Position numbers and translations under genes: made by a program
NCBI GenBank assembly: GCA_030533445.1
Contig: CM060064.1
Location: 26,080,626 to 26,144,625, forward strand
Length of the DNA stretch: 64,000 nucleotides
DNA from: Cyprinodon diabolis
Taxonomy: Eukaryota; Chordata; Actinopteri; Cyprinodontiformes; Cyprinodontidae
Reading direction: 5' to 3'
Notes under the pieces: generated by a model
Databases searched by the model: none
Told to the model about the DNA's origin: nothing
Seen by the model: only the letters and a program-made list of their open reading frames with translations
Shown: piece after piece, positions 1-14,115 of the stretch
Layout of the letters: the number at the start of each line of letters is the position of its first letter
How positions within the stretch are numbered: position 1 is the first letter of the stretch

Positions 1-36
1 TAATACCTTTACATTATGATCTGGGTTTTAACATAC

Positions 37-213
37 CACTGGAAGATCCAGGGTCTCAGAGAAGCAGTGTTTTGGATCATAATGGGCCGTCCAGATCTGA
101 ACACTGCATCCTTGAGACTTCAAGGCAACAGCAGCATCAACCACCAGCCGCTCTGCACCTCCAATACCAAGATCCGGATGGAGAAACACCACCCGAGGCA
201 TCCTGTACATCAT
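37..213 (-). CDS. alg2: alg2 first coding exon (partial gene): alpha-1,3/1,6-mannosyltransferase
   Basis: Alg2 adds the second and third mannose to the lipid-linked N-glycan precursor on the cytosolic face of the ER. The exon encodes 59 residues. They include [19 protein letters not shown] and [12 protein letters not shown], the N-terminal part of a GT-B, family 4 glycosyltransferase; GIGGAER is the glycine-rich nucleotide-sugar side loop. The reading frame stays open through a splice donor (GTATGT on the minus strand, 36-31), so the exon ends at 37 in phase 0 and the in-frame stop just beyond is intronic. Family members are about 400 aa, so most of the gene lies off the left edge. The start is the ATG at 213-211. 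A second ATG follows directly and a third is four codons further on (Met5), so the true start could be a few residues later. The gene is divergent from sec61b, as in human. Confidence 0.92.
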
Positions 214-239
214 TTACAGAAGGACATATGTCTATGCAT
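210..239 (-). other. upstream ORF overlapping the alg2 start codon
   Basis: On the minus strand an ATG at 239-237 opens a nine-codon frame that stops with TGA at 212-210. That TGA overlaps the first alg2 ATG (213-211) in an ATGA arrangement. If the transcript starts upstream of 239, ribosomes would finish this short ORF on top of the alg2 start. This is seen in sequence only; translation is inference. Confidence 0.45.
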
Positions 240-243
240 CACA

Positions 244-635
244 CTGAAATAATATTTTAAAGTAAACAGGAACAAAAAAGTCAGGGTGGCAACTTTTGTG
301 TAATCAGAATTGTCATGTACAAATAATCTAAAACAAACTGTAAAAACAAAAAAAGAAGCGGAATCATTTATGTATACTAACACCCGTTAGCTGCATATTT
401 AAACAGTGTGTCATGTAAAAACCCCGCATGGTAGTTATTTTATAAGAAGTGAAAGCCAGAATACAGACTGAATGACGAAAAGCTTGTTTCAGAGAAAGAT
501 GGGCTAAATTCTAACTGTCAATATGAGATGAAGCAGGAAACTATTTCTCCAACCTCAAAAATCTGTCTAGAGTTGTTAATATTGAAGAAAAAAACAAGCC
601 ACCACCAATTAAGTATAAAATACAGCTATGTTTAC
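244..635 (-). other. possible alg2 5'UTR intron
   Basis: On the minus strand a good acceptor (TATTATTTCAG, ending at 244) lies 30 bases before the alg2 ATG. A candidate donor GAGAG|GTAAAC lies at 636/635. Joining them would place a noncoding first exon in the 640-780 segment that carries YY1-like motifs. The segment itself is AT-rich with no coding potential. This rests on splice-site appearance alone. Confidence 0.3.
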
Positions 636-639
636 CTCT

Positions 640-1193
640 CAGTTTCTCCACTACGTTCTTTAGGTTTGGAAACCATCGATTAAGTTCGCCTGATCACCAC
701 TATAATGAAACAGCATCGCTTGGCCGCCATTTTGGTTCTTATCCACTACTGTTTTGAATCCATTCGAGGTTCCGGTTGACCCACAATGGCGTTAGTTTCC
801 TTCACCGGATAATTAAGAGACACGTCTCTCTCACAGCAAAGGCGAACCAGAAGTTTGCCTTACAAAAAAAATGGTTGCTTGATATCTGGCATTCTTTTTT
901 TATCAAGAAAAATTTTGTTTTTTTATTTTCCACCATAAATATGGAACATGAAACGATTTAAGAGACGATTCAGTACTTCAATTTGTACTGGATGCATTCA
1001 GTGATTCAGGCATCTACTCGGTCACCAGCTCTGGTCCTGAATTTAGCATCGTGTCCCTTTTAGACGAACGTCAGCTTATAGGCTTTCTTTTGAAGTTTTG
1101 ACCAATATATCTACAGTCTACTATTTTCTGACGTGGACTTGAGGTTCTGGAGACAATCTGCCTTTAGACCCGCATCAGGAAACATAAATCAAA
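640..1193. promoter_or_regulatory. divergent alg2/sec61b promoter region
   Basis: This is the gap between two head-to-head housekeeping ER genes. It is locally richer in CpG than the flanks. It contains GCCGCCATTTTGG at 723-735 (YY1-type motif, common near TATA-less start sites), a second ATGGCG core at 786-791, a CCAAT at 1102-1106 and TGACGTGG at 1129-1136. No TATA box is evident. Transcription starts cannot be fixed from sequence; the sec61b 5'UTR probably occupies the last 50-150 bases. Confidence 0.6.
1129..1136 (+). promoter_or_regulatory. UPRE-like site (XBP1/ATF6 type)
   Basis: TGACGTGG matches the unfolded protein response element consensus TGACGTG(G/A) exactly, 58 bases upstream of the sec61b ATG. 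SEC61B is a known UPR/XBP1 target in other animals. A CCAAT box lies 22 bases upstream, which is not ERSE spacing. An 8-mer can occur by chance, and the site could fall inside the 5'UTR. Confidence 0.4.
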
Positions 1194-5682
<4,489 letters not shown>

Positions 5683-6110
5683 GCCCCACTGGAAGATATC
5701 TGACCCTGCATCTCGGTTTCTTAACACGTTGGACCTGGACCAAACATCAAATGAACAAATTTCCTACTTCGTCATCACTACAACAGTCCGAATGGATTTT
5801 TGTTTCCCCATCAGTGCATAATCTTAATCTGGATCAGACTATGGTAACCTGAATGCAACTCCTTCCTATCATGGTGTACTTTTACACATGGTGAGGTTAG
5901 TAGGATGAAGCATTGAGGACCCACCTAAAACACCTGAAATCATCATCATCAGCAGCATATATACTTGCTCAGGCTGCATGGAGGATAGTTTTTGTTTTCA
6001 GCCCCCCATAAACATTTCTCCTCGTAGTCTGAACTGCATTTTTTTGTTAACAGCATTTGTACAAAATTTGATTGTAAAGTTGTACAATAAAAAAATACTT
6101 AAAAAAAGGC
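5683..6110 (+). other. sec61b 3'UTR
   Basis: Follows the sec61b stop codon and ends shortly after the polyadenylation signal AATAAA at 6086-6091. No other feature seen. Confidence 0.65.
6086..6091 (+). terminator. sec61b polyadenylation signal
   Basis: Canonical AATAAA about 400 bases past the stop codon, the first canonical hexamer downstream of it. Confidence 0.6.
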
Positions 6111-6228
6111 AGATTTGATCATTTTAAAACATTTATAACATTTATAACAGATGATTGACAAGATTGAGAGTATATAACAACCAATATTTAAAGAGCATAA
6201 AACAAGACATTTTAATATTGTTCAAACT

Positions 6229-6320
6229 AGGGTTGAAACAATCGGTTTAATCATGATTAATCGTTTATTGAAATAATCAACTATTTTAGTATTCGATTAA
6301 TCATTAACTGAAATATAGAG
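6229..6320. repeat. possible hAT-type terminal segment
   Basis: CTAGGGTTGAAACAATCGG is followed by repeated ATTAATCG/TCGATTAAT words, a pattern typical of the ends of some vertebrate hAT elements. I could not find a matching opposite end, so the extent is unknown. The rest of 6111-7408 is AT-rich sequence in which I recognise nothing. Confidence 0.3.
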
Positions 6321-7416
6321 ACTTTGAAACATGCCTCTAGCTAACAAAAACCCACTTGGATCGGTAATTATATCAAATACATAGAAATTTTGCATTTAAG
6401 ATAAAAAATAAAATAAAATACTTTTGTCTGTCCATGTGCTCTGTCCAGAAATCCTCAAGTGGTAATATTTAAACATTTTAGTTTCACCTAGATTTATTTA
6501 GTAACGTTTCAAAACCATGAAATATCTAATCAGGCATGAAAGGAGAGAATAAAGACATGACAGCCGAAATAAATCTGTAAATTTCAGAAGAATGAGATTA
6601 TCTCTGGAATCCCTGCACAACGCACCGGCCTATCAGGACAAAAGTAGGAACAAAGTCTGCAGCTCCAATTACAGTTGTAGGGTGTTTTATCCAGTGAGGC
6701 GGAAGGATTTCTGTATTTTTAGAGCAGTTCTTTATAAACCTAACAAAGTGGAATTTCAAAGTTTCTGATCAGCGCTATGATAAACGACCGTCTGGGACTA
6801 ATGGTAATTTCTAGAAAAAAGCCGTCAGTGTTATGAATAGATGTGATGCCTGCATTGCTTCTCATTCAAACAAGTAAGCTCAGCTTCTTTGAACATAATG
6901 ACCGAAATACTTATTATGAGGCTTTCTATAATATACGTAAATTTCTCCTAAAGGTTAACCCATATTTTAACTCTAAAGCTTTAAAATCACTACAACAATG
7001 TTCCTGTGGAAATTTTGAGGACACCCTCAGTTACACCACTCAAGGCTTTTCACGTGTTTAGGTTAGTTTGCTAACATGTCTTCTAAGATTATTGTCATTT
7101 GGTTCAAACCCTTATAACCATGCAGTGGGAATGTTTGGAGAGAACTATTTTAGATTTCCTTAATTACATGATTTGTATACCTCATCAGATGACTTTTAAG
7201 AGTAAACCGCTGAGCGCCTTTTCTTTCTGAATTAGTTCTATGTTCACAAACAACTCCTATGGTCCTCTAGTTAGTTTGGATCTTTATTCTTTTAAAGAGG
7301 TGGAACATAAATCATATTATCTTCTCTCTTTTGGTGATTTCTTCCTCTAGATCCAAGATTCCAATTGTTTAGGTCAGAAAGAAAATTATTTCAGTCCAGA
7401 TAAGGGGTCCCTTTAC

Positions 7417-8367
7417 CAGTGTTGTGGTCAAGACCACCTAATCCGAGACCAAGACAAGATCAAGACCAGAGTGTATCGAGACCGAGACAAGACCAAGACT
7501 TTTAGGGTCTGAGACCAAGTCAAGACCAAGACCAGTGCCAGTATGTGACAATAAAATGTGAAACATGATCAAAATCCCTACAATTGATCTAAAAGACCCA
7601 CATTCACATAAAAACACCTAGATATTTAACACACAGAACTGGAATAAACATAAACATCTTTATTTAGTATTTCTGTGTAGTAATCACAGAATTTCAAACA
7701 ATTAATCAAAGTTGATCAAAATAGTACTTTCTCTGCCTTTCAAGAACAGTACATACATTTATGTTGTTTTAAATGTGCTATTTCAAAACAATGTGTAAAT
7801 GTGTAAAACTGAAAAAATGCCAATCATTTCACTTGTTTCTCTCTCATATACAGATTAAAGCTATATTATATAACTTTTCTTAAATAAATCTATATCTGTC
7901 ACCAAGTTGTGAAAATATGTAGCTTACCTTTCTTTTTTCTTTCTTTCAAGGTGTCGATAAAAGTTGGACGTAGTCCCTACCGTCTCTGATAGTGATGCAC
8001 TGCAGAACTTGCATTGCACTGTATGCTTTTTTCTCAATATTGCTTTACAAATATATTCTTTGTGATTTAAATGGCCGAATTTTATAACCCATGATTTGGC
8101 CGACATCCCGTTTTCAGACAACCACTTGTGCCTTTACCAATGAGACAGATTATTGCTTGGAATTGAATCCAAGCATCCAATAAAAAGAAGGATCTTAAAG
8201 AAACTGATAATATTCTGATGGTTAGCATTATTTCCACAGTTGTGGTCTTAACCGATCTTGAAATAAAATGCCGAGTCCTCAGCACCCGAGACCGAGACAA
8301 GACTGAGACCAAATGCCATCAAAAAATGGTCTCGAGACCAAGACCGATCTCGAGTACTACAACACTA
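7417..8367 (-). mobile_element. hAT DNA transposon, internally deleted (951 bp)
   Basis: The ends are short inverted repeats: CAGTGTTGTGGT at the left, and TAGTGTTGTAGT as the reverse complement of the right end. Identical 8-bp target duplications CCCTTTAC flank them at 7409-7416 and 8368-8375, the hallmark length of hAT elements. Sub-terminal stretches repeat GAGACC/AAGACC words (7440-7540 and 8285-8350). On the minus strand 7924-8121 encodes a zinc-finger segment, VQCKFCSASLSETVGTTSNF then YRHLERK. This resembles the BED finger at the N terminus of hAT transposases with the last zinc ligand lost. No catalytic domain remains, so the element is not autonomous. Confidence 0.85.
7924..8121 (-). 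pseudogene. hAT transposase BED-finger remnant
   Basis: A 65-residue open stretch on the minus strand inside the hAT element. The ligand pattern C-x2-C with a downstream FYRHLERK fits a BED zinc finger, a DNA-binding domain used by hAT transposases. The expected second His after the ERK segment is replaced by a Lys-rich run. There is no downstream RNase-H-like or dimerisation domain. Confidence 0.6.
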
Positions 8368-8375
8368 CCCTTTAC

Positions 8376-9739
8376 CAACCTCAACAACACCAAGTTGACT
8401 TCTGGATCCACCTTTTTGTAATTTGAGATGATCCTTACACCTAGACTATGTACAGATGAAGACCAGGCAGAAACCGCTTCCTTCGGCAACTTGGGCAGTG
8501 CTTCATATTTTGATGAGGGACTTAGAAGGCTCCTTTTTTTTGTTTATAGAAACTTTGCTGAAAAATGCAGTAAAGGCTGATTCTAATGAATACTTCTACG
8601 CATTTCCCATTTAAACTAGAATTATCTGCCTTTTTTTTTCTTTCTTTTTTTTACAGAGGATGTCTGTAAAGTTCACCTTCTGGGCACGCATACCTCTGGT
8701 TCAGAGGTCACACTCTGTAGCCAGAGATGCCCAAGGGTCCATAAACGTTTTTTGACATCTGCTGTAATTGCAGTGAGTGCAATCTCAATAAAATAGATAA
8801 ATAAAAAAGGATTGGCTGCTCATGCATGCATATTTATGTACTGCTGCTATCCTTTCATTTGTCCTGTAATTTGTATCCCATCTAAGCTTCTTTATCAACA
8901 TACTGTGTTGTTTGTACAGTTGACAATACTGATGAAAAACTGAAATTGAAATAATTTCATTCTGCAGATTAACATGGCCATGAAAATTGATTCCAAATCT
9001 GGTACTCATTTACAAAACAAAAAGAAATACATTTCATCTTACAGACTTATTACAAGTTAATTACATGCATTTAATTTTATTACAATTATTAAACATTGAG
9101 ACAATTTTTTTTCCAAAGTTGTGTATTCGAAGTGAAAAAACAAAGTTTTCATGTTCTGATCTGACCTTGTCCAATTAAATTTTTTTATTTCTCTAGGACC
9201 ATAATACACAAATTGAGCCATTACATACTAACCTACATGTGTTTATAATTGAACTAATAAAATAACAACTTCTACTGAAGTTAGATAAATGAGAAATCAG
9301 CAGATTCAGGCACCTGGCTAATTAAAGGGTGTATTTAAAAAAAAAAAAAAAAAAAAAATCAAAACCCTTAGGGTTCAAAAATCCCTAAAATCATTTTGAC
9401 AAAAAAAAAAAAAATTATAGTTTTATCATATTGCAAAATATTGAATAATTCAGCTTATTCACCAACTGATTTTAAATTTTCTGAGTTCCAGCCTGAAGAT
9501 TATGTTTCACTATAAAGCATCAGTTTTCAATTTAATTTAGTTCACCATTAAAAATGACATTGATAAAGATATTTCATATGTTTTAAATCTGCTTTTAAAA
9601 AAACACGAGAACATAATCTTTGAGGTGTTTGTAAATCGAAAAAGAGGAAGAAAATATGTTGTGCAATAATTAGCAGCTGTTTTTATATCACGAATACCAT
9701 CTTGAACATTAAAACACTCAGATTTCACATGCTCTTCTG
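8376..9739. other. no gene recognised; AT-rich with A tracts
   Basis: AT-rich intergenic sequence with a long A run near 9338-9357 and another near 9400-9414. No coding exon, RNA gene or complete mobile element recognised. Confidence 0.6.
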
Positions 9740-10400
9740 TATTGACAGCATCTATTGTCCACAATGTATACCAGTTCATTAGGTAGAGCTATGTAGTAAT
9801 GGGTTAGACCCACATTTGCCTTCAGATTTGTTGTAATTCTACATAACCTTAAAGATTTGGGTCCAGTTTGACCATCATTCGGGTGCTGCAGCTTTATCAT
9901 AGAACATCCATAATATGAATCTCCTATTCAACAACAGTTCAAAGGTTCTATAGTGGATTAAGATCAGGTGACTGTGGAGGCCACTGGGGTTTAGTGAACT
10001 CATATGTTCACATACCCTGCTGTTGGTTGTAAAGAAAGGTCATTTGAGCCGCTGTTGCCTTTCTATCATACAAGCCAGTGTAGTCTGTCTCCTTTGAAAT
10101 CAGTGAGGCATTTCATCCACATTTCTGCTGCTCTTAGACTAATTTAATCAGACCATTCTTATCTTTAAAATTATTTTATAATTATAATTAATTAATTAAT
10201 TGCAGTACCTAGACGAGTTCCTTTGGCACCAACAATCATGTCCCGTTAAAAGTCACCTAAAATTCTGCTACTGGCTTATCTGATGGTCTGCTCTGTCTTT
10301 AAGTGAGCTTCATAGCATCTGATTCCAAAAAACTTTTTGAGTCTCTGTCATGTGATCAGTTAGTTCACTAATGATGTTGAGAAATAAAGTTAGAAAAAAA
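9740..10400 (-). pseudogene. degraded Tc1-like transposase remnant
   Basis: The minus strand still spells conserved Tc1 transposase pieces. PPQSPDLNP is at 9980-9954, around the catalytic DLNPIE block, and is followed by a frameshift. DRKATAAQMTFLYNQQ is near 10067-10017. Further upstream (10210-10300) the text resembles the N-terminal helix-turn-helix coding part (GTRLGTAV-like). Stops and indels separate the pieces. It is an old, internally deleted copy; its ends were not defined. Confidence 0.7.
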
Positions 10401-12537
10401 ATCAGTTTCTGGACTCTCTAGATTAATCATATCATTTTTTTAAAAAGTGGTGTGTGAGGACTTTACTTTTTATTTTATTTTTTACAAAAAAAAGAGGACA
10501 GGAAGAGTCTGCAAAGGCATTCAGTAATTATAATGGATTGTCAGAGAGGACAGGTGACCAGGACAGGGTGTGAGAGATCTGCCTACTTATGCAGAGCCGG
10601 AATTTGTAAATACTTTAAAAGTTGTTTTATATCCATCTTAAAATTGCCTTGTGGGTAAATCTGACTAAATTATGAAGTTAAAGTGTTTCCTGCTCTGATG
10701 AGTTTTAATTTATATTATGACACCATGTTTTTTAGAGCTAAGGCTGCAAACTTCTTGGTTGTTCATCCACATGCTGCCTTTGCTTGTCTTGTATTGTCTT
10801 TCCTGAGGAGGGCGCTGCAGACCATTTTACCAAACTGTCCTGACTCAGCAGATAGTAGCTACAGTATAAAACTGTCATTATTTAAGGATGGCTATGAACA
10901 CATGTGCAACTTAAAAACAATTATTTCTTAATTTTTATTGTTAAATATTGCACAGAATAAACAGTTTCTACATTCATACTGATCTCTAGTGTTTATCTAT
11001 TTAATCATTTTAATGTATTCTAACATTTAAGTGAAATTAGATTTATTCATTGTGCTAAGTAGAACTATCATGATTTATTTACCAATCTTGCTGCTGTTGG
11101 GGTGTTTTGGCCAAACCAGGTTATTTGCGTTGCATATGAAACCACCAGCTGTTGTGTCTCTTGCTCCTGTGTTTTGTGTTTAACGTAGCATTGCCATCCC
11201 GTTCACTAATTCATCCTGTTGCTATGGCCCTGCTTTCCGAGCTGCTCCCTTCGTTCATGGCATCCCCTTTTTCCCTGGCTTTAACAAACACACACACAGA
11301 GATACGTTTACTCGGTGGCCCAATTCACGGTGGCACAACACGGCAGTGGGCCAGAATAATTCAACAAAACAATTAAATATGAAGGAGCCACTGCAGAGCT
11401 GTCTCTTGGCGATCAGGAGTCAAACAAGCTTAGGCAGTGTGTAGAGGGCTGTGGCCGTCCCCACTCATGCAACCTGTAGTTTTAAACTCCTTCTGACACC
11501 AGCAACTTATGTCTTTCTTCAGTTTCTTATAGTTACAACTAAAACCTTAAATTTCATTTGAAAAAATTGTAATGAAACAACACAAAGTAGTAAATATTTG
11601 TGAAATGGGATGGATGGATGGATGGATGGATGGATGGATGGATTATAAGAAGGGAACAAAGGAAGGATGTTGGTAAATGCAGTAGAACTGAAAAAAAAAA
11701 ACAATCACATTTTTAACAGTTGGTACAGCCTTTTTCATAGAAACATTTCCATTTTTTTCAGCAAAAGCTTCTTAATTCAATTGAAACAACATAGCAAGCC
11801 AGATTTTCAATTATGTCATCGGTCTCAGTCTGTAAGGATTCAAAGAATCATCAGCTATTACTGTTTGTCAATAAGTTATTTTGATGTATAACAACATTGC
11901 ATTTATTAAAGTACAAAGAGATTTTTTAATATCAGTTATACACCAACAATCACATTCGACTTTATGTGTCAAACTAAAGGCCTAATCCATCCCATTACTG
12001 TAATTTATCCATCCTTCAAGAGCCAAATATAAAACAGAAGACAAACAAAGGTAAATGTTCATTTCAAGTGTACAAAGTTGAATAAACTGTAAAATAAATA
12101 GGAGAAAAGTTATAATGCAGGTATAATGTGCTCTTTGTTGATTACCTCTGCCAAGGAGATAATGTTTTTAGAAGAGTATGTGTCTTTATACAGGATTACT
12201 AAAAAATGTAAGGAAAGATTTTAAACAGTTTCCCTTATGCCAAGGACCAATCCATTAAATTTTGGTGACTATCGAGATCATATATAGAGGATTTATTTTT
12301 TTGAAGACTCTCTACCATTGTGAGATAGGGATTTATGGAGGAAACAAGCAGTTCTCCACTTAACCAGTTGGTGGCAACAGTGACTAATGAAAGCCTGAGG
12401 ATTAGACTCAAAAAGTCTGGAGGTATTTTACTGCAGACAAGAAAAGGGACCATTCTTTTTTGTTAGGAAGATCGATTGAAAAGTTAGAAACACATTTTAA
12501 GGATATCTTTAACCAGGGTGCCCCTCATACCAAAGAA
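10401..12537. other. no gene recognised
   Basis: Intergenic. Apart from the (GGAT)n microsatellite at about 11606-11642 there is nothing I can name. Short open frames lack family motifs. Confidence 0.6.
11606..11642. repeat. (GGAT)n microsatellite
   Basis: About nine tandem tetranucleotide units. The unit is the same as the 3' tail of the LINEs and SINE in this window, so it may be the footprint of an eroded element, but no LINE body adjoins it. Confidence 0.85.
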
Positions 12538-12538
12538 C

Positions 12539-12611
12539 ATCCATCCATCCATCCATCCATCCATCCATCCATCCATCCATCCATCCATCCATCCATCCAT
12601 CCATCCATCCA
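12539..12611. repeat. (CCAT)n microsatellite / LINE 3' tail
   Basis: About 18 perfect CCAT units directly at the 3' end of the minus-strand LINE. The long open His-Pro-Ser-Ile repeat frames here are by-products of the microsatellite. Confidence 0.95.
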
Positions 12612-14113
12612 ATTTCCTCCGCTTATTCTGGGCCGGGTCACGGAGACGGCAGTCTAAGCAAAGATGCCCCTACTTCCTGATCCACACACACTTCCTCCAG
12701 CTGCTCTGTGGGGACCCAGAGGCGACACCAGGCCAGCTCAGAGACATAGTCCCTCCAGCGTGTCCTGGGCCTTCCACGAGGCCTCCTCCTAATGGGACAT
12801 GCCTGGAACACTTCCCGAGGGTGGCAACAAGGAGGCATCCAGAACAGATGCCTGAGCGACCTAAGCTGGCTCCTTTTGACGTGGAGGAGCATCTACTCTA
12901 CTCCGAGCCCCTCCCGGGTAATTGAGCGCCTCATCTAATCTCCTTTCGGTCATTACCCAGATCTCATGACCATAGGTGAGGGTGGGAGCGTAGATCGATC
13001 TGTAAATCGAGAACTTTACCCCCCGACTCAGCTCCCTCTTCAAAAGAGAGGGCCCCTTTTTAAAGAGAGGGCCCACAACCCCGGTCTGCCAATCCAGGGG
13101 TACTGTCCCCGACCCCCACGCGATATTGCAGAGACATGTCAGCCAAGACAGTCCCACAACATCCAGAGACTTAAGGTACTCAGGACGAATCTCATCCAAC
13201 CCCGGGGCCCTGCCACCCAGAAGCTTTCTAAATACCTCGGTGACTTCAGCCTGGCTGATGGGCGAGTCCAGCTCTGAGTCCCCAGCCTCTGCCTCCTCCT
13301 CGGAAGACATGGCGAGGGGATTGAGGTCATCCTCGAAGTACTCCTGTCACCACCCGACAACATCCCCACCCACACTGTAAGCAGTGTTGGTGAAGCCACA
13401 CTTCCCCCTCCTGAGGCCGTGGACTGTTTGCCAGAACGCTCTCGAGGCTGATCGATAGTCCTCCTCCATGGCCTCTCCGAACTCCTCCCAGATCCTAAGT
13501 TTTTGCTTCTGCGACCGTACAAGCTACAGCACGCTTGGCCTGCCGATACCTCTCAGCTGACTCCGGAGTCCCACTATCTAACAAGGCCAGGTAGGCCTCC
13601 TTCTTCATCTTGACGGCATTCCTTACTTTCGGGCCTCAGCAATGGGTTCAGGCACTTATGGACGCTCTTGTGTTCGAACATGATGTTCGATATGGACAAA
13701 CTATGATTAGCACAGAAGTCCAATAAAAGAACACCGCTCGGGTTCAGATCGGGGAGCCGTACCTACCGATCACCCCTGTCCAGGTCTTACTGTCGCTGCC
13801 CACGTGGGCATTGAAGTCCCCCAGTAGAACAATAGAGTCCACAGTTTGAGCACCATCTAGTACCCCTCCCAAGCATTCCAAGAAAGCCAGGTAGTCCACC
13901 GCACCGATGTTGGGCTCATAGGCCGAGACAATGATGAGAGCCCTGTCCCCAAGCCAAAGGCATAGGGACGCAACTCTCTCATTCACCGGGGTGAACTCCA
14001 ACCTATGATGACTGAGATGGGGGGGCAATGAGCAAGGCCACCCTAGCTCGCTGCCTCTCCCCGCAGGCGACGCCAGAGAAGTGGAGCGTCCAGCCTCTCT
14101 CCAGGAGAGAGAC
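12539..14113 (-). mobile_element. APE-type LINE, 5'-truncated and internally deleted, (ATGG)n tail
   Basis: Oriented on the minus strand; the 3' tail is the (CCAT)n array at 12539-12611. Reading from the 5' end: an endonuclease fragment at 14115-13744 with LLGDFNAHVGS; a connecting region 13522-13139; an RT N-terminal piece with FRKLLGGRAPGLDEIRPEYL and GVVGPLFKKG; then directly LLKRELSRGVKFSIYRSIYA, TLTYGHEIWVMTE; and the C-terminal end WRDYVSELAW near 12800-12720. The RT core, including the catalytic Asp motifs, is missing between LFKKG and KRELS. Several frameshifts are present. Related to the fragment at 2845-3204. Confidence 0.85.
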
Positions 14114-14115
14114 AT

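Noticed and set aside
776..961. Small frame upstream of sec61b
   Set aside because: Lies in the promoter region, no homology, and not connected by splice sites to sec61b.
11606..12611. CRISPR-like tandem arrays
   Set aside because: These are simple tetranucleotide microsatellites in a vertebrate genome with no spacers.
12518..12925. Frames encoding [11 protein letters not shown] repeats
   Set aside because: Direct translation of the (CCAT)n microsatellite and antisense LINE sequence.
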